Assembly (NCBI RefSeq): GCF_027943255.1
Contig: NC_072896.1
Span: forward strand, 68,590,501 to 68,654,500
DNA from: Anastrepha obliqua
Lineage: Eukaryota; Arthropoda; Insecta; Diptera; Tephritidae
DNA length: 64,000 nucleotides
Direction: 5' to 3'
In this document: piece by piece, positions 10,009 to 22,063 of the stretch
Layout: every line of letters starts with the position of its first letter
Position numbering within the stretch: position 1 is the first letter of the stretch
Program-made: the position numbers and the translations under genes
The notes under the pieces: generated by a model
Told to the model about the DNA's origin: nothing
Seen by the model: only the letters and a program-made list of their open reading frames with translations
Databases searched by the model: none

Positions 10009-11257
10009 CATGAGGGCAAAAAGTAAGGTGAATAAATTTGTCAAACTTCGCGGGATTAAAATTTCGCTCTAGTTATTTTTTTCATGAGTTGGCAGCACTG
10101 TTAATAACATCTGGACCAACTTTCATGGGAATATCATTATCAGTAATATATTTACGCTTGTGTTTACCAAACGACCAAGAGTGCATTTTACGATTTTTAC
10201 AATGTCTGATTTGATTGAGCAGAGAAGTGCCATCAAATTTTGTTTGCGGAATGAAATTTCGGCTGCGGAAACATTTAGCATGTTGCAGAAGGCATTTGGT
10301 TATTCGACCATATCGCAGAAAAATGTTTATAAGTGGTACAAAGATTTCAAAGAGGGTCGAGAACGTGTTGATGACTTGGAGCGCTCTGAACGACCATCGA
10401 CGTCAACAGATGGCCAAACACGTCAATAAAGTGAAGGAGTTAGTGCTCAAAAATCGTCGGTTGACTCTTAAAGACCTTACTGATATGATCGGAATATCAG
10501 AAGGATCTGTTAAAACCATTTGGAAAGACCATTTGGGCCAATTTTCTTGGAAAAAAGTCGTCGCGTTGATGTGTGTAAAACAATGCTTTCAGATTATCAG
10601 GACAAGCTCAAATGCATCATTACGGGAGATGAGACTTAGATTTATGCTTACGACCCTGAAATAACCGACCAATCAAGCGAATATCGTGCTAAAGTCGAGG
10701 TCAGACCGAAAAGAGCACGTCAAAGTCGTTCAAAAATAAAGGTCATGATGACAGTTTTTTCGATTTTCGTGGTGTGGTGCACTACGAATTCCTTCCACCT
10801 GGCCAAACTGTTAATAAGAAATATTATTTGAGCGTTATGCGTCGTTTACGTGAAGCAATTCATCTAAAAAGACCAGAAGTATGGGCCAACAACTCTTGGT
10901 TTTTGCATCACGATAATGCACCGTCTCACACTGCACTCGTTCTTCGTGACCATTTTGCCAAAAATTCCACGGATATCGTTCGGCAACCACCGTATTCGCC
11001 GTGTGACTTTTGGCTATTCCCAAAACTCAAAAGACCACTCCGGGGAACGCGTTTCGAGTCGATTGAGGAGATAAAAGCTAAATCGAAGATGGCTATACCG
11101 GAAATGGACTATTTGGCATGTTTCGGGGATTAGAAAAATCGTTGGCATAAGTGTATTTCATCGAGAGGGGATTATTTTGAAGGGGATTGAATTGATTTAC
11201 AAGAATAAATAAAGAGTTTTCATTTTACAACCAAATTCACCTTATTTTTGCCCACAG
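10009..11257 (+). mobile_element. Mariner-like element with TA target duplication
   Basis: The left end (10009, containing GAGGGCAAAAAGTAAGGTGA) and the right end read in reverse (GTGGGCAAAAATAAGGTGAA) are imperfect inverted repeats. Each is bordered by TA (10007-10008 and 11258-11259). The length of 1249 bp is normal for mariner. It contains one broken transposase frame on the plus strand. Confidence 0.7.
10202..11133 (+). pseudogene. Mariner transposase, decayed
   Basis: The start MSDLIEQRSAIKFCLRN opens the paired HTH region. The frame is lost near 10428 and picked up in others. The first catalytic block (ITGDET) is followed directly by a stop, and the second Asp is present in LHHDNAPSH. 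The third catalytic region reads PPYSPCDFWLF, where relatives have PPYSPDLAPxDF, so four residues before the last Asp have been lost. The C-terminus (around GTRFESIEEI) is present. It is a non-functional cut-and-paste transposase related to the decayed copy at 37600-38290. Confidence 0.75.
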
Positions 11258-13469
11258 TAGTACATATATAATATATAATGCTGAAATGTGGACGATGTTA
11301 ATAAAGGAGATTTCTAAACAAAGAAAATTGAAAATTTATTACCTTCATTGCAAATATTCAAAAGTAGTTTTCAAATCACATCGATTTCAGGTCGTATAAT
11401 TTATAAAGCACGCCTGTATGTCAAAATTCATGTGCCGCAAATGAGTACAGAAGTTGGATGAGACTTATAGTATTGGCAACGTTAAACGCTAAATATTCCG
11501 CAAGTGCGCTGGTGTGGCCATCTTATATTGGTGCACTTACATATTACGATGATGCTCTGCTGGAATAAACTTTCGATGCAGCACCCATAGGTGGGCAAAG
11601 AATATAAAGGCGGACAGAACAAAATCTTCTGCCTTTCCCATTTTGACAAGGTGATCTTACAAGACATTAGCTAACAGGTTATGAATGAAAAAAATTCAAC
11701 TTGACTGAGGCTCTCACATAAAAGTGAACGGCGCACTGGACTAGTGGCTACATGGCAGTCAGTTTTGCAACCAGATACGATACTATTTGTAAGAGTTGTA
11801 GATATGAGAAGCGATGAAGAAGTATAGTCCACTGGGTCAATGCTTCCATTTCTTCAAGGGTCTACATGGTTTAGTTACAGTTTCACTGGAAGAGCTAATT
11901 GGATTCACCAAATGACCGGGATGGTTTGAAGAAGCATAAGAATAGGGCAAGAAGCTTTCTGTACAACAAGGGGCTCTTAGCCCGTCCAATCTAATCAAGG
12001 CAAAACTTGTATGGGTAATTCATACAATTTCGCAAAGAAAATATTTTTAATTTCAGCACAAAGCAACAACGTTTGCAGACTTTTATAACAAGAAAAAAGA
12101 AAAACATTAGAAAATCAAATGATAAATAAGCAATTTGTTAATAAAATTTGTAAAATTTCTAAAATAAATTAATTTTATTAATGCACTTGCTTTCGTATCA
12201 AATTTTACTTAAATGCGTAATATTTCCATACAATCCAAACCCAGATTCTCATATTATTTTTAGCAAGCGCCAAATTGAAAAGATATTTTCAAATAATTTC
12301 ACTCAACTGTGCAAAAATACTTGAATCAGCTTTGGAATTGTTGCTGCTGTTGCTTTTTCATTAACTAACAGTCTTTTCGAATTATTATTTCAACTGAAAA
12401 GTTTAATAACAGTTATTATAATAACAAAAACGAATAAGCAGAAACAAACGCAACACAGAACTGATTTCTCTACTTTTTCCAGATTCCTCAAAGCTCTCAG
12501 GAAAAGTACTTTGCACTACTTTCTTTACCGTTATGTTGGTGTTGCAAATTTCGGGCTGAAACTTATGGCAAACATTCTGTTGTCAATTCCACTCAGGCTC
12601 ACTCCCCTTTGCTTCAGCAATTTTAGTAATTTGTTATTGTTACCATAGTTCTGTTTCAGCTTATTATTTGCTTGCGTGCTTGTTTTGTTGTTGTTCTCGC
12701 TCGATAAGTTGTAATCCTTTGCGAAAGTTCAAGCGCTCTGCTGTTGATGGTACAATATATCTCATTCTTCTTCTTCTTATTTTCTTCATCAGTTCTTTTG
12801 TAGCTATGCGCACATTGTTTACACTTGAAGTGCTTTCGTTGGGATACGTTTTTTTGTTCTTGTTATTTATACTTCCATTCCATTTTTGTATACTCATACA
12901 CTGGAGTGCTGCATGTTTTTCTTTATGTGTCCTTCGTTTTTTGTGCACTTTCAGCTCCCTCCTTTTACCATCTACACTCACGCATTCACCCACACACGCA
13001 CGTTTTTCTGTGGCAAAAGCAATGTTTTGATCTGTTGCATGGTCGAGTGTTGCAATAACGCAATTTGCATATGGCAAACCAGATGCAGCTGCTAAATTTG
13101 TGGCAACATGTATTGTACGTATGTATGTGTGCGTATGTAATATATGTGAGTATTCATAGGTGTGGCTGTGTGCGTATCGGCATGTGCTGGCAGATTGCTT
13201 TGCGGCTGCTTGCAATTTGCTGTTTTGCGGTTGATGCATAAGTAAGAAAACAATTTTCCAAGAAGACAACCGCAAATGCATTAGAGAAATTGTTGTACGC
13301 TTCTTATTAATATGTAGTCATCAAGCTCAGGCGAAAAAGAGCTTTCAGCAAATTAGCTCATATTTTTTAAAATGTTGAAAGGATTAGGATTTAAAATTTA
13401 AGAAAAATTAAATTCTCTTCGTTACATGTTGGAGAGTTGAAATACAATTTACTAGAATTTCTACGTTTG
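11258..13469. other. Non-coding stretch, probably single-copy host DNA in part
   Basis: No transposon domain is visible from 11260 to 13470. From about 12300 to 13300 the composition is more mixed than in the AT-rich surroundings, with CT-rich and CA-rich words. Long open frames run on both strands (205 codons on the minus strand at 12664-13281), but they show histidine/threonine runs from CACAC-type repeats and no domain. It may be intronic or upstream DNA of a host gene outside the window. Confidence 0.4.
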
Positions 13470-13640
13470 GATAATTAACGCGCTTGTTCGCTGGTGTAGT
13501 AACTCTGGCATATCTCTAAATATCAAGAAAGGTGTTCATGCTACTTTTGCCAGAGCTCAAAAAGTTTTTAAATCCTCTTATAGTATGTCCTGTGGCATGT
13601 CTCCAAAATATTATTTTTGCACCCAAATACTTTGGCATCA
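13470..13640 (+). pseudogene. Possible LINE reverse-transcriptase scrap
   Basis: The plus strand reads ARAQKVFKSSYSMSCGMSP followed by a TQILWHH-like end. This resembles the segment before the thumb of insect non-LTR reverse transcriptases (A..K..F......G(L/M)SPK). The match is short and unsupported on either side, so this is a tentative call. Confidence 0.25.
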
Positions 13641-15524
13641 TGCTTAATGAGAGAAAACAGTCGTCATAAGGGGCTTGAAAGAAAAACCCCGCTAGTATTA
13701 CACTATTGAGCTTTTATTTTTGTTGGCGGTCGTATGCATCCGCGCAAGTTAATAATAATAAATTTAGTTTTTTTTTAATATTTTACGACTGAACTAATAT
13801 TGTTTTAAAATAAATTTTCAATTATTGTAAATGTTAATTAACAGAAGTAATAAATAATGGAGTCAATGAAAAAAACAAAATCGTATAGTATTGCTAACAC
13901 TTTTCAATCTGTTCATGAATTTAAAGATCCAGGTGTGATCGTTGCCTCCCATATTTCATCCAGTAGTCAACTAACTTTGTTGTTTTTACTTCCTACTCAA
14001 TCTTAGGTTTTATCCATGATGGAAAGAATAATGAGATGGCGCCTATCGTGGTACCGCTTCTTTGCTTTCAGCAAATTTGACAATGAGTGACGTCGTATTA
14101 GCACCAGTATGGCCAGATTACCATTTTGCAACTTGATTTAGCATTTTTTTGTTATTTAGTCTCGGACTTTTAGATCTTTCTTCATGTCATTTTTCTAGCC
14201 TGTTCTAATTAAAATGTAATGTTTGTAATTCATTCATGTATTCATTTTTTAAAAATTAGTTCAATAATTCACTCAGGTGATTTTATTAGGTTTAATTTTT
14301 TTTTAACATCTCGGTACATTGCCCGCGATTGCGGTTATTGTTGGTGTTCTTCTCCTTTCAGCAGTGAAATCTCTCTTTCGCACTAAAATGTCTATTTAAA
14401 GCAAATAAAATACACAATTTTTATTGAATTACTTAAAGAACTTTGTATGTGTGACAAATTGTCTTTAAAATGTGCGTTTTTTTTTTTATAAATGTGTTAT
14501 GGTTATGTGTAATTTAATTTATGAGTTTTTTGTTAAGAGAACGACTTGTTTGCTTATTATGTTATGTTAGGTTATGTAACAAGATAAGGTACTCTTTTTG
14601 TAAAAATGTCGTTATGGCTTTTTTAGTATTTTCTGGTATTTATAGGTATATTGAGGATCGGAAGAAACGATTACACCTCAATGGTTTTAATTCGTATTCA
14701 GTAAGTCCAAACGCTTTTTAAAACGCGTAGAAAAGTTTTCAATGTTAAGAAGCGTTGAGAGAAGAAGATTTAATATTCTTGCACAACCTTAAAAGGAGTA
14801 AAAAATTAAATTTGCATTTTCAAAATATCAAATTTTATAAGAATCAAAAAATTTTCATTAACACTAAAACCTTTTCAGAGTGACCTTTTTTAACCTTCTT
14901 TTGTTTAATAATACAGGGCTTTTTTTACTTATAGTTTCGGTAGCTTTAAATTACAAAAAAAGAAAGAAACACCAAACTTAAAAATTTTCGCATTTTAGGT
15001 ATAAGAAAGCACTAAATTTATTGCGGAGAGCAAATGGTTGGCAACACTGCAAAACTCAGCTAATGCGACTTCACGCACTCTCTCATGGGCGCAATCTTGT
15101 TTCTATTATTCTTCAGTTTTATACGACGTTTTACCTCCTTTTTTTGTCGCTCTAGATCAGAGGTTGGCAAGATCATGTCAACAACTCACTCAACACACGT
15201 ATTCTTCCGCATTTAAAATCCGTCGTTGTTCTGACAATCATGATTTTTTTATTTTGTGTGAGAGCCCGCCCAGGAGCTCGTTTCAATACTTGAATTGACA
15301 ACAATGGACAATTTAAATAATTTAATAAAAACTGTGTTTTTAGAATCACTCAAAGCCTCTTATATCCTTTTCGACTGGTACTTTTAGTTCGTCTTGAGTA
15401 CATATATGAATATATTGGTTACCTACTTTTTATGTCATGGTAAAAAATTTCAATATTTTATTTATTTATTTAAACTTAAATTTTTTATTTAAATTTTGAA
15501 TAATTTTATATATATACACCCTTT
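13641..15524. other. AT-rich non-coding stretch
   Basis: Poly-T and poly-A runs are frequent (for example 13768-13780 and 14474-14490). Short open frames here show no domain. I see no element boundary that I can support. Confidence 0.4.
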
Positions 15525-15756
15525 GAATGTTTGGCCGAGCTCCTCCTCCTATTTGTGGTGTGCGTCTTGATGTTGTTCCACAAATGGAGGGACCTACAGT
15601 TTCAAGCCGACTCCGAACGGCGGATATTTTTATGAGCAGCTTTTTCATGGCAGAAATACACTCGGAGGTTTGCCATTGCCTGGCGAGGGGCGACCGCTAT
15701 TAGAAAAATGTTTTTTTTTTTATTAATTTTGGTTTCACCGAGATTCGAGCCAACGA
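15525..15756 (-). repeat. tRNA-derived SINE copy abutting a Helitron
   Basis: This is a reverse-oriented SINE with the full body: GGCCGAGCTCCTCCTCCTAT, TTTGTGGTGTGCGTCTTGAT, GGTTTGCCATTGCC and GGTTTCACCGAGATTCGAGC. The last block is the reverse complement of the tRNA-like B box region. The copy stops just before the Helitron that starts at 15761, and the tRNA-like A box end is not recovered after 18380. Confidence 0.75.
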
Positions 15757-16271
15757 ATAATCTATATACATATACCTATAAAAATGAAATGATGTTCGTT
15801 TGTACGTATTGTTTTGGGCCGATACGAAGCCAATTTTATTCGTTCTTTTTTCATATTATAGGGACCCACTAGAGGAAGGTTTTTAGCAAACAAAAAAATG
15901 TTTTAATATTTTCTGTATAAAAAAAAGAAAAAATCAAAATATTGTATTGTACAAATTGTGTTTTTAGTGAAAATTGTCGCAGAACTTTCTCGATTCTTAG
16001 ATTAAGTTTCGAATTAACATTAATTTTATGTGTACAACTTTTTTGGAACAAATATACGAATTTTCCGTTATTGTGAAACGATTTGTGTCGAGTTGCTAAG
16101 TTGCAAATTTTTTCGACGGAGAGTAAACATAAACACAGAGGTGTGTACGCTCTTTATGAAGTGATATGCTTCGGTACACATACACGAACGCCGAACTACT
16201 GATTTGTGTTTTGTGTGCAGCTCATTTGTGAGAGTAACAAGTGTGTTCACCAAGGATAATAGATTTGTTTG

Positions 16272-16442
16272 CCAGACAAGAAACAGTTATTCGGCTCTCA
16301 GAGAATTTGACAGAAGTTGTTGTTGGGTTTACGTCAAACGAGGCAAGGATGATAGATTTACCAAGGTTTTCCAGACAAGAAAACAGTTATTCGATTCTCA
16401 GAGAATTTGACAGAAGTTGTTGTTGGGTTTACGTCAAACGAG
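16272..16442 (+). repeat. Two direct copies of a ~71-bp unit in the Helitron
   Basis: Units at 16272-16342 and 16371-16442 share CCAGACAAG(A)AACAG..CTCAGAGAATTTGACAG and the end GGGTTTACGTCAAACGAG with only a few mismatches. They are separated by 28 bp that also contains a related ACCAAGG word. The repeat lies upstream of the helicase frame. Confidence 0.85.
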
Positions 16443-16685
16443 ATATACATTTTGTAAGAACAAGGGAAAGGATCAAACGGTTTGTTTACGAATACCGCAC
16501 ACCAACGCATCTTCCCATGTGATGTGGCAGAAAAAATTTGTTTTTGCAGTTTCAAGCAGACCTGGTAAATCTATAGGCCTTGTGTGTTGACAGTTTTCTT
16601 TGGGTATTCACATCGATAAGATTACAATAGAATACATTGTTCCCGGATTGATACGAATTGAAAAAAATAACATTACATTTTCGGA

Positions 16686-18291
16686 ATGGCAGATTTAAAT
16701 AAAGTTGTGGATTTATTTACCGAAGAGGATGAACACATGAATACACAAAATTCAGATAACTCCAACGAAATGAGCGTGTTTGAAGACATGGGAGTTCAGA
16801 TCGGTGAGGACAATGTGATTGTTGTTTCAGACGAAAATTCAACGAACAACGAGTCAAAGACGGAAATTGTTCATCACGAATCGAAAACATAATCCGAAGT
16901 TCTCAATCGAGAACTGGAGCGGGAATACCATTATGATTGTAATGAACTAAACACATTTGTAACATCAAATTTAACGAAATTGAATGACCAACAGCAACAT
17001 GTTTATGATACAATCATGAATAATGTTAGCCATGGAACTGGTGGATTGTTTTTCTTGGATGCTCCTGGGGGAACAGGAAAGACCTTTTTGATTTCATTGA
17101 TATTAGCAACAATTCGATCAGATAATAACGTTGCATTGGCACTCGCTTCTTCCGGAATTGTGGCTACATTACTGGAAGGTGGTTGCACAGCACATTCTGC
17201 ATTAAAGTTGCCTTTGAATATGCAGGTAAATGAAACACCAAAATGTAATATTTCGAAAACATCTGGAATGGCAAAAGTTTTTAAAGTATGTAAGCTCATC
17301 GTATGGGACAAGTGTACTATGGCACACAAGAAATCATTGGAAGCACTTGATAGAACTTTGAAAGATCTACGAGGAAGCCAAACATTACCTGTGATCCCAA
17401 AATCTATGGCTGCAGATGAAATCAATGCATGTTTAAAATCATCGTATTTATGGAGACATGTAAACACGCTTACACTTGCTACAAACGTACGTGTTCAACT
17501 ACAGAACGATCCGTCAGCAGCTGAATTTTCACACCAATTACTGAAAATCGGAAATGGCCAAATGTCTGTCGATCCAACAGAAATGATTACATTGCCTAAC
17601 AATTTCTGCACTTTTGCACAGTCTAAAGAGGCATTGATACAGAGTGTATTTCCAAACATAGTTCAACATTACAAAAACCATGATTGGCTCAGCGAAAGAG
17701 CAATTTTAGATGGGAAAAATAAGGACGTCAATGATATAAAAGCAGCTATTTTGGATCAAATACCTAATGACATAGTTGCATATAAGTCAATGGACACTAT
17801 TACTGATCAAGATGATGTCGTAAATTATCCAACTGAATTCTTAAACTCACTCGACAGGCCTACCACCTCATAATTTACGATAAAAAATTGGAGCACCGAT
17901 TATTATGCGGCGCAACATTAATGTGCCACGACTTTGCAACGGTACCAGACTCGCTGTGAAGAAGCTAATGGGTAACGTTATCGAAGCAACAATTTTGAAA
18001 GGAAAGTACAAAGGAGAAGACGTTTTGATACCCAGAATTCCACTGATTCCGACGGATTTACCATTCGATTTCAAACGTTTGCAGTTCCCTATTCACCTTG
18101 CCTTCGCTATGACAATTAATAAGGCGCAAGAACAGTCTCTACAAATGTGCGGTATTAATTTAGAATACCCAATTTTTTCTCATGGACAATTGTATGTAGC
18201 TTGCTCACGAGTAGGCAAACCATCGTCATTATTCATTTACGCGAAAGATGGAGAAACCAAAAACGTTGTCTACCAAAAAGTGTTACAATAA
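16686..18291 (+). pseudogene. Helitron PIF1-like helicase with internal losses
   Basis: An acidic N-terminal segment starts at the ATG at 16686 and ends in an in-frame TAA at 16890-16892. Helicase reading resumes at 16893-16980 in the same general register. Walker A (DAPGGTGKTF), an ASSGIVATLL block and Walker B as VWDKCTM (relatives have DECTM) are seen at 17060-17330. The usual GGA..LLAGDFR segment is missing: the sequence jumps from LKDLRGS to QTLPVIPKS, removing helicase motif III. A frame break lies at 17873-17905. The last part (MTINKAQEQSLQ, SHGQLYVACSRV) then runs to the stop at 18289-18291. It cannot make a working helicase. Confidence 0.8.
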
Positions 18292-18380
18292 AGTTCGGAT
18301 GAAATTGTATCAAAGAATTTGCTTTGTTTCGTATTAATCATTGAATTTATCGCCTAGCGAAGCGGGCGAGGGTACGCTAG

Positions 18381-19684
18381 TTTTATATAAATATCTATTT
18401 TTGCTTATTTATGTCTTTTATACTCATTATGCTTATTTTAATTAAATGTTTGTGTATACGGGTGATATAAGACCACTGAGCAACCGCGCACCAAATTTCA
18501 ATGGTGGTGTAGAAACTGAAAATTCCCAATTTTTGTTTAAAAAATATCAATTCAATGTTTCTTCCAGCGAGGCATTACTGCTGAATGTTATAAAGAATGT
18601 ACATTTTTACAGCGCTCCCGCCAGAAAAAGAGTTTCGCATCTAGTCATCTATGGTTCTGACACCAACGAAGCAACATAAGCAGCGGCTATGCTGGTCATT
18701 TTCTTAGACATACTTGCATACATGAATAAAATGATTTAAAAAAATACACATTTTATTATTTAAAATGCATTTGGTGATATGTGGTACCTTGTGTATGATT
18801 TTGAAGTTCAAGTAGAAATAATAATCCTACGAAGGGATATACATTTTTGTAATGGCAGCACTATATCATATAAGTAACTGAGTTCTGGAGCTAGTTAATT
18901 TGTATCCTCGACTCAAATAATGTTGTTTTACGATATTATCACTTATTCCTTCCTCGTACTATTGCGAACAATTTTTTATTATTGATATACCTATTTCCTT
19001 ATTTATTTAAGTATCAGTAGTAATTTCAGCTCCTATTAGCTCTATGCGGTCTGCAAAAACTATTATTATATTTTGGACTTAAAGTAAACGAGATTAAAAA
19101 TAAACAAAAAACGTTGGTTTTGAATAAATAAAAAACAATAAAATAAAGGATCATCTTCATTTATATTTATATCTGTTTAGAGGAAATGCCACGTACTAGA
19201 GCACAATCCTGCCAGGTAATGCGGGTCGCAAACGCGCCACAACTTATAACAAACGGTTGAAATTAGTTTAACCGCACACCACGGGTCGTGTGCCAAGTAT
19301 GGTAGCGTTTATTATGAATGTTACTATTTTTGCGCGCACGTACTCACTTCGAAATCCCAAAAGTTATTACAAAAATTCAACTTTGCCATCAACACGCAAC
19401 CGATTGCAAGAACACAATTTTGTTTGGCAGCTTTCAACCTGTTGCAAACCACGCCACACACAGGTCGATATGCTGAAAGTTCAATTGATTCTCATGATTT
19501 GCAGCGTGATTGTGACCCGCTTAAAACAGAACTACTGACAGAAATTACTGGTGCATGGCGTTTGCGAATCAGTGCGCTACTCAAGTTATTAACAATGCCA
19601 TCTGTCTTCAGAGTGTGACAGCGTCGAAGACGAAAATTAAACGTAAACAATAGCCTTTCTGTCATATCGCGACCATTCGTCACG
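18381..19684. other. Non-coding stretch
   Basis: AT-rich DNA with small open frames of no recognised domain. The 19180-19680 part is slightly less AT-rich and ends where Tc1-like sequence begins. I see nothing functional that I can support. Confidence 0.35.
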
Positions 19685-20002
19685 CGTTGTGAAAAGATGA
19701 CCAGTTGAGCGGGTCAGGGCTTTCATGTGGAGATCATTTCTAATTAGTCATGACATGGATCTGGTCGATACATTCATTTTCCTGGGCGTGGTTTTCTGAT
19801 TTCTGTGGAGATTTCTGCTGACTATTTCCCGAATGGCTTTACGGTGCACTGATTCGAACCCCGCGAGGACGATCACTTCTTTTTCTCTCTGTTATTTCAT
19901 ACACTTGGCGAAAACGATTGATCGGGCGGTAAACAAATATTTTTTCAGCAATTCGTAAATCTCTCTTGCACTTTTACCACATTTTTGTAATGCAATCATG
20001 GG
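19685..20002 (-). pseudogene. Tc1-like transposase, N-terminal part (copy A)
   Basis: On the minus strand this reads the HTH part of a Tc1-like transposase, with an IALQKCGKS...YELLKK block and a basic linker. It matches 32640-32840. It is truncated at both ends. At about 20002 it joins without a gap the C-terminal end of a second copy, at the word CAATCATGGGTATTGACGTC. Confidence 0.6.
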
Positions 20003-20956
20003 TATTGACGTCGCTACTCGAACCAAAGATTGTTTGAGACTCTCCAAATTTTTGTGAGGTCTTCGGCAGGCTATGTTTTCCAATTCTGACCCCCAACTGT
20101 AGATTCAGATTTGGACTTCCATACGGCCAATCTTCTGTGGCTATGAACCCAGGAATATTGCTTTTTAGCCTTTGCTCGGTGGTTTTTGCCTTATGGGCTG
20201 AAGCGGAATCTCGCGGGAATATCCAACGCTCTCAATTGAAGAGGTACTGCTCGACTGCTTCACCAATCATTCTAAAACGTCCTCTTGGTACACTTTGCCC
20301 CGATGTTAACACCCTTTTAGTAGGAATGAACAGATGTAACGCTTTTACAATACACTCCCCACCAAACCATTACGGGGGCTGGATGGTGGGCACACTGAAC
20401 TCTTGGAACAACCTGTGTTACATCTTCAGAAGTTTTAGCACAGATTTTATGGTTTTGCATATTAAAAACTTCTTCTAGAATATTTTCTTGGCCTTTGACC
20501 GCGTGCCGCTGGAGAAGCGGCTTGCATCTGTCGAGTCAAATTTTCTTCAAGCGCGTTATGAAAAGATAATCAGTTGACCGGCGGAAGGTTTCTATGTGGA
20601 TATTATCTCTAATTAGTCTTGACATGGATCTGGTCGATCATTTCCCTGGACATGATTTTCTGCTTTCTATGAGGGTTTCTGCGAATTCTTTTTCGGACGG
20701 CTTTTATGGCTGCGCTGGTTCAAAACACGCAAGGACGACCACTTATTTTTCTGTCAGTCGCTTCAGACGTCTGGGGAAAACGATTGATCTTGCGGTAAAC
20801 AAACATTCTCGAAATATGAAGTTTTTCCAGCAATTGGTAACTATTATTTGCACTTTTGCCGCGCTTTCGTAATGCAGTTGCGGCGATAGGATTGTCTTTA
20901 GCTCCTCATTCAATTGTCAACAAGCGAAATTTGCCACGAAACTGAGTATAATTTAT
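20003..20956 (-). pseudogene. Tc1-like transposase, nearly full-length decayed (copy B)
   Basis: Reading down from 20890, the frames give the HTH segment, the middle block (HLLT..LKKI and ..ILVTDE-like) and the C-terminal block ENIACRRPHKNLESLKQSLV. All are broken by stops. It is the same family as 31720-32913. The right end is cut at the RTE junction near 20957, so only the left inverted repeat region could be tested, and it is lost in the fusion with copy A. Confidence 0.65.
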
Positions 20957-21629
20957 GAGTCGACTATGCTCAACACCAGCAGCGCCGTCGGAATTGGGAA
21001 GGACCCCTCCGAGCCGTTTGATACCAAACGAGGTTTCAGACAGGGTGACTCGCTGTCGTGTGATTGCTTTAACCTGATGTTGGAGAGCATCGTACGAGCC
21101 GCAGAACTTGTGCTCAGGCACAATGTTTTATAAGAGCGTACAATTGTTGGCGTACGCCGATGATATTGACATCATCGGCCTTAACAACCGCGTTGTTAGT
21201 TCTGCCTTTTCCAAGCTGGATAAAGAGGCAAACCGAATGGGTCTTGTGGTGAACGAGGACAAAACGAAGTACCTCCTGTCTTCAAACAAACAGTCGGCGC
21301 ACTCGCGTATCGCCACCCACGTCTCTGTTGACAGTTATAATTTCGAGGTTGTAAAAGACTTCGGGTATTTAGGAACCAGCATTAACACCGATAACAATGT
21401 CAGCCTTGAAATCCAACGTAGAATCTCTTTTGCCAACAAATGCTACTTTGGACTAAGTAGTCAACTGAGCAGTAAAGTCCTCTCTCGACGAACAAAACTA
21501 ACACTCTACAAGGCTCTCATCACGCCCGTCCTAACGTATGGCGCAGAAGCGTGGACGGTGATAATATCCGATGGAGCGTCGCTTGGAGTGTTTGAGAGAA
21601 AGATTCTGCGGAACATTTTTGGAAAATAA
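20957..21629 (+). pseudogene. RTE-type LINE reverse transcriptase, 5'-truncated
   Basis: Plus-strand frames give the end of RT motif B (QGDSLSCDCFNLMLE) near 21040, then an open frame from 21108 with the catalytic motif C LLAYADDIDIIG at 21148-21185. The segments GLVVNEDKTKYL, YLGTSINTDN, LEIQRRISFANKCY and TYGAEAWT follow, ending at FERKILRNIFGK. A one-base shift near 21100 separates the two parts. The element is 5'-truncated, the normal fate of LINE copies, and abuts SINE tail sequence at 21636. The enzyme would copy element RNA into DNA at a nicked target. Confidence 0.8.
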
Positions 21630-21635
21630 TGGAAA

Positions 21636-21690
21636 TGGAAATAGGAGGAGGAACTCGGCCAAACACCCAAAGAGAGTGTACGTGCCAATT
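21636..21690 (+). repeat. SINE 3' tail fragment
   Basis: The segment AGGAGGAGGAACTCGGCCAA followed by ACACCC and a GTACGTGCCAATTAT end matches the 3' end of the SINE at 41740-41790. It follows the RTE fragment directly. It may reflect a SINE 3' end shared with the RTE tail, or two abutting fragments. Confidence 0.5.
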
Positions 21691-22063
21691 ATATGTATAT
21701 ATGTGCATAAGTATATATGGTAATAGAAAAGTTAAGTTGAGCCGGTTAAGTTAAATAAATCATTACAGAAACAATACAGAATTATTAGAGGGTCATTGGA
21801 ACAAGTATATTGATGTTATAATGAATGAAAAATGTAGTTTCACATTTCTTTATTCTTGCTTTATTACACTGTAATCAATTTGTAATATAGGCAGATGAAA
21901 ATACTATTTGAACTCTTTGTTTTTTAATATTCAATCACTTTTCTGAAATGTATTTCTCTGAAAAAGCTTTCTTTCAGTGACATATTGTCACAGTGAAATT
22001 AAGTAAAATAATGAAAAGATCTTATTTCAAAAAAAAAAAAATAAAAAAGATACATAGATCGAA
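21691..22063. other. Intergenic DNA upstream of the P450
   Basis: AT-rich, with no coding frame. It must contain any proximal promoter of the P450 at 22064, but I cannot point to a convincing TATA box or initiator. A run of A residues at 22030-22045 lies just before the start codon region. Confidence 0.3.

Larger units (their letters stand above)
15761..18380 (+). mobile_element. Helitron with both termini, Rep-less
   Basis: It starts TCTATATACATATACCTATA after an A and ends GGGCGAGGGTACGCTAG before a T, with the CTAG terminus at 18377-18380. These follow the Helitron insertion rule. It contains a PIF1-like helicase pseudogene, a tandem repeat in its 5' third (16272-16442) and no HUH Rep domain. 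At 2620 bp it is a deletion derivative. Its helicase resembles that of the copy at 2406-5253, but the ends differ, so these are two related families. Confidence 0.8.

Noticed and set aside
12664..13281. A 205-codon minus-strand open frame in non-transposon DNA
   Set aside because: No domain is recognisable, the composition is driven by CACA/ACAC-type repeats (His/Thr runs), and overlapping open frames exist on the other strand. It is more likely chance in a stretch poor in T-first stop codons on that strand.
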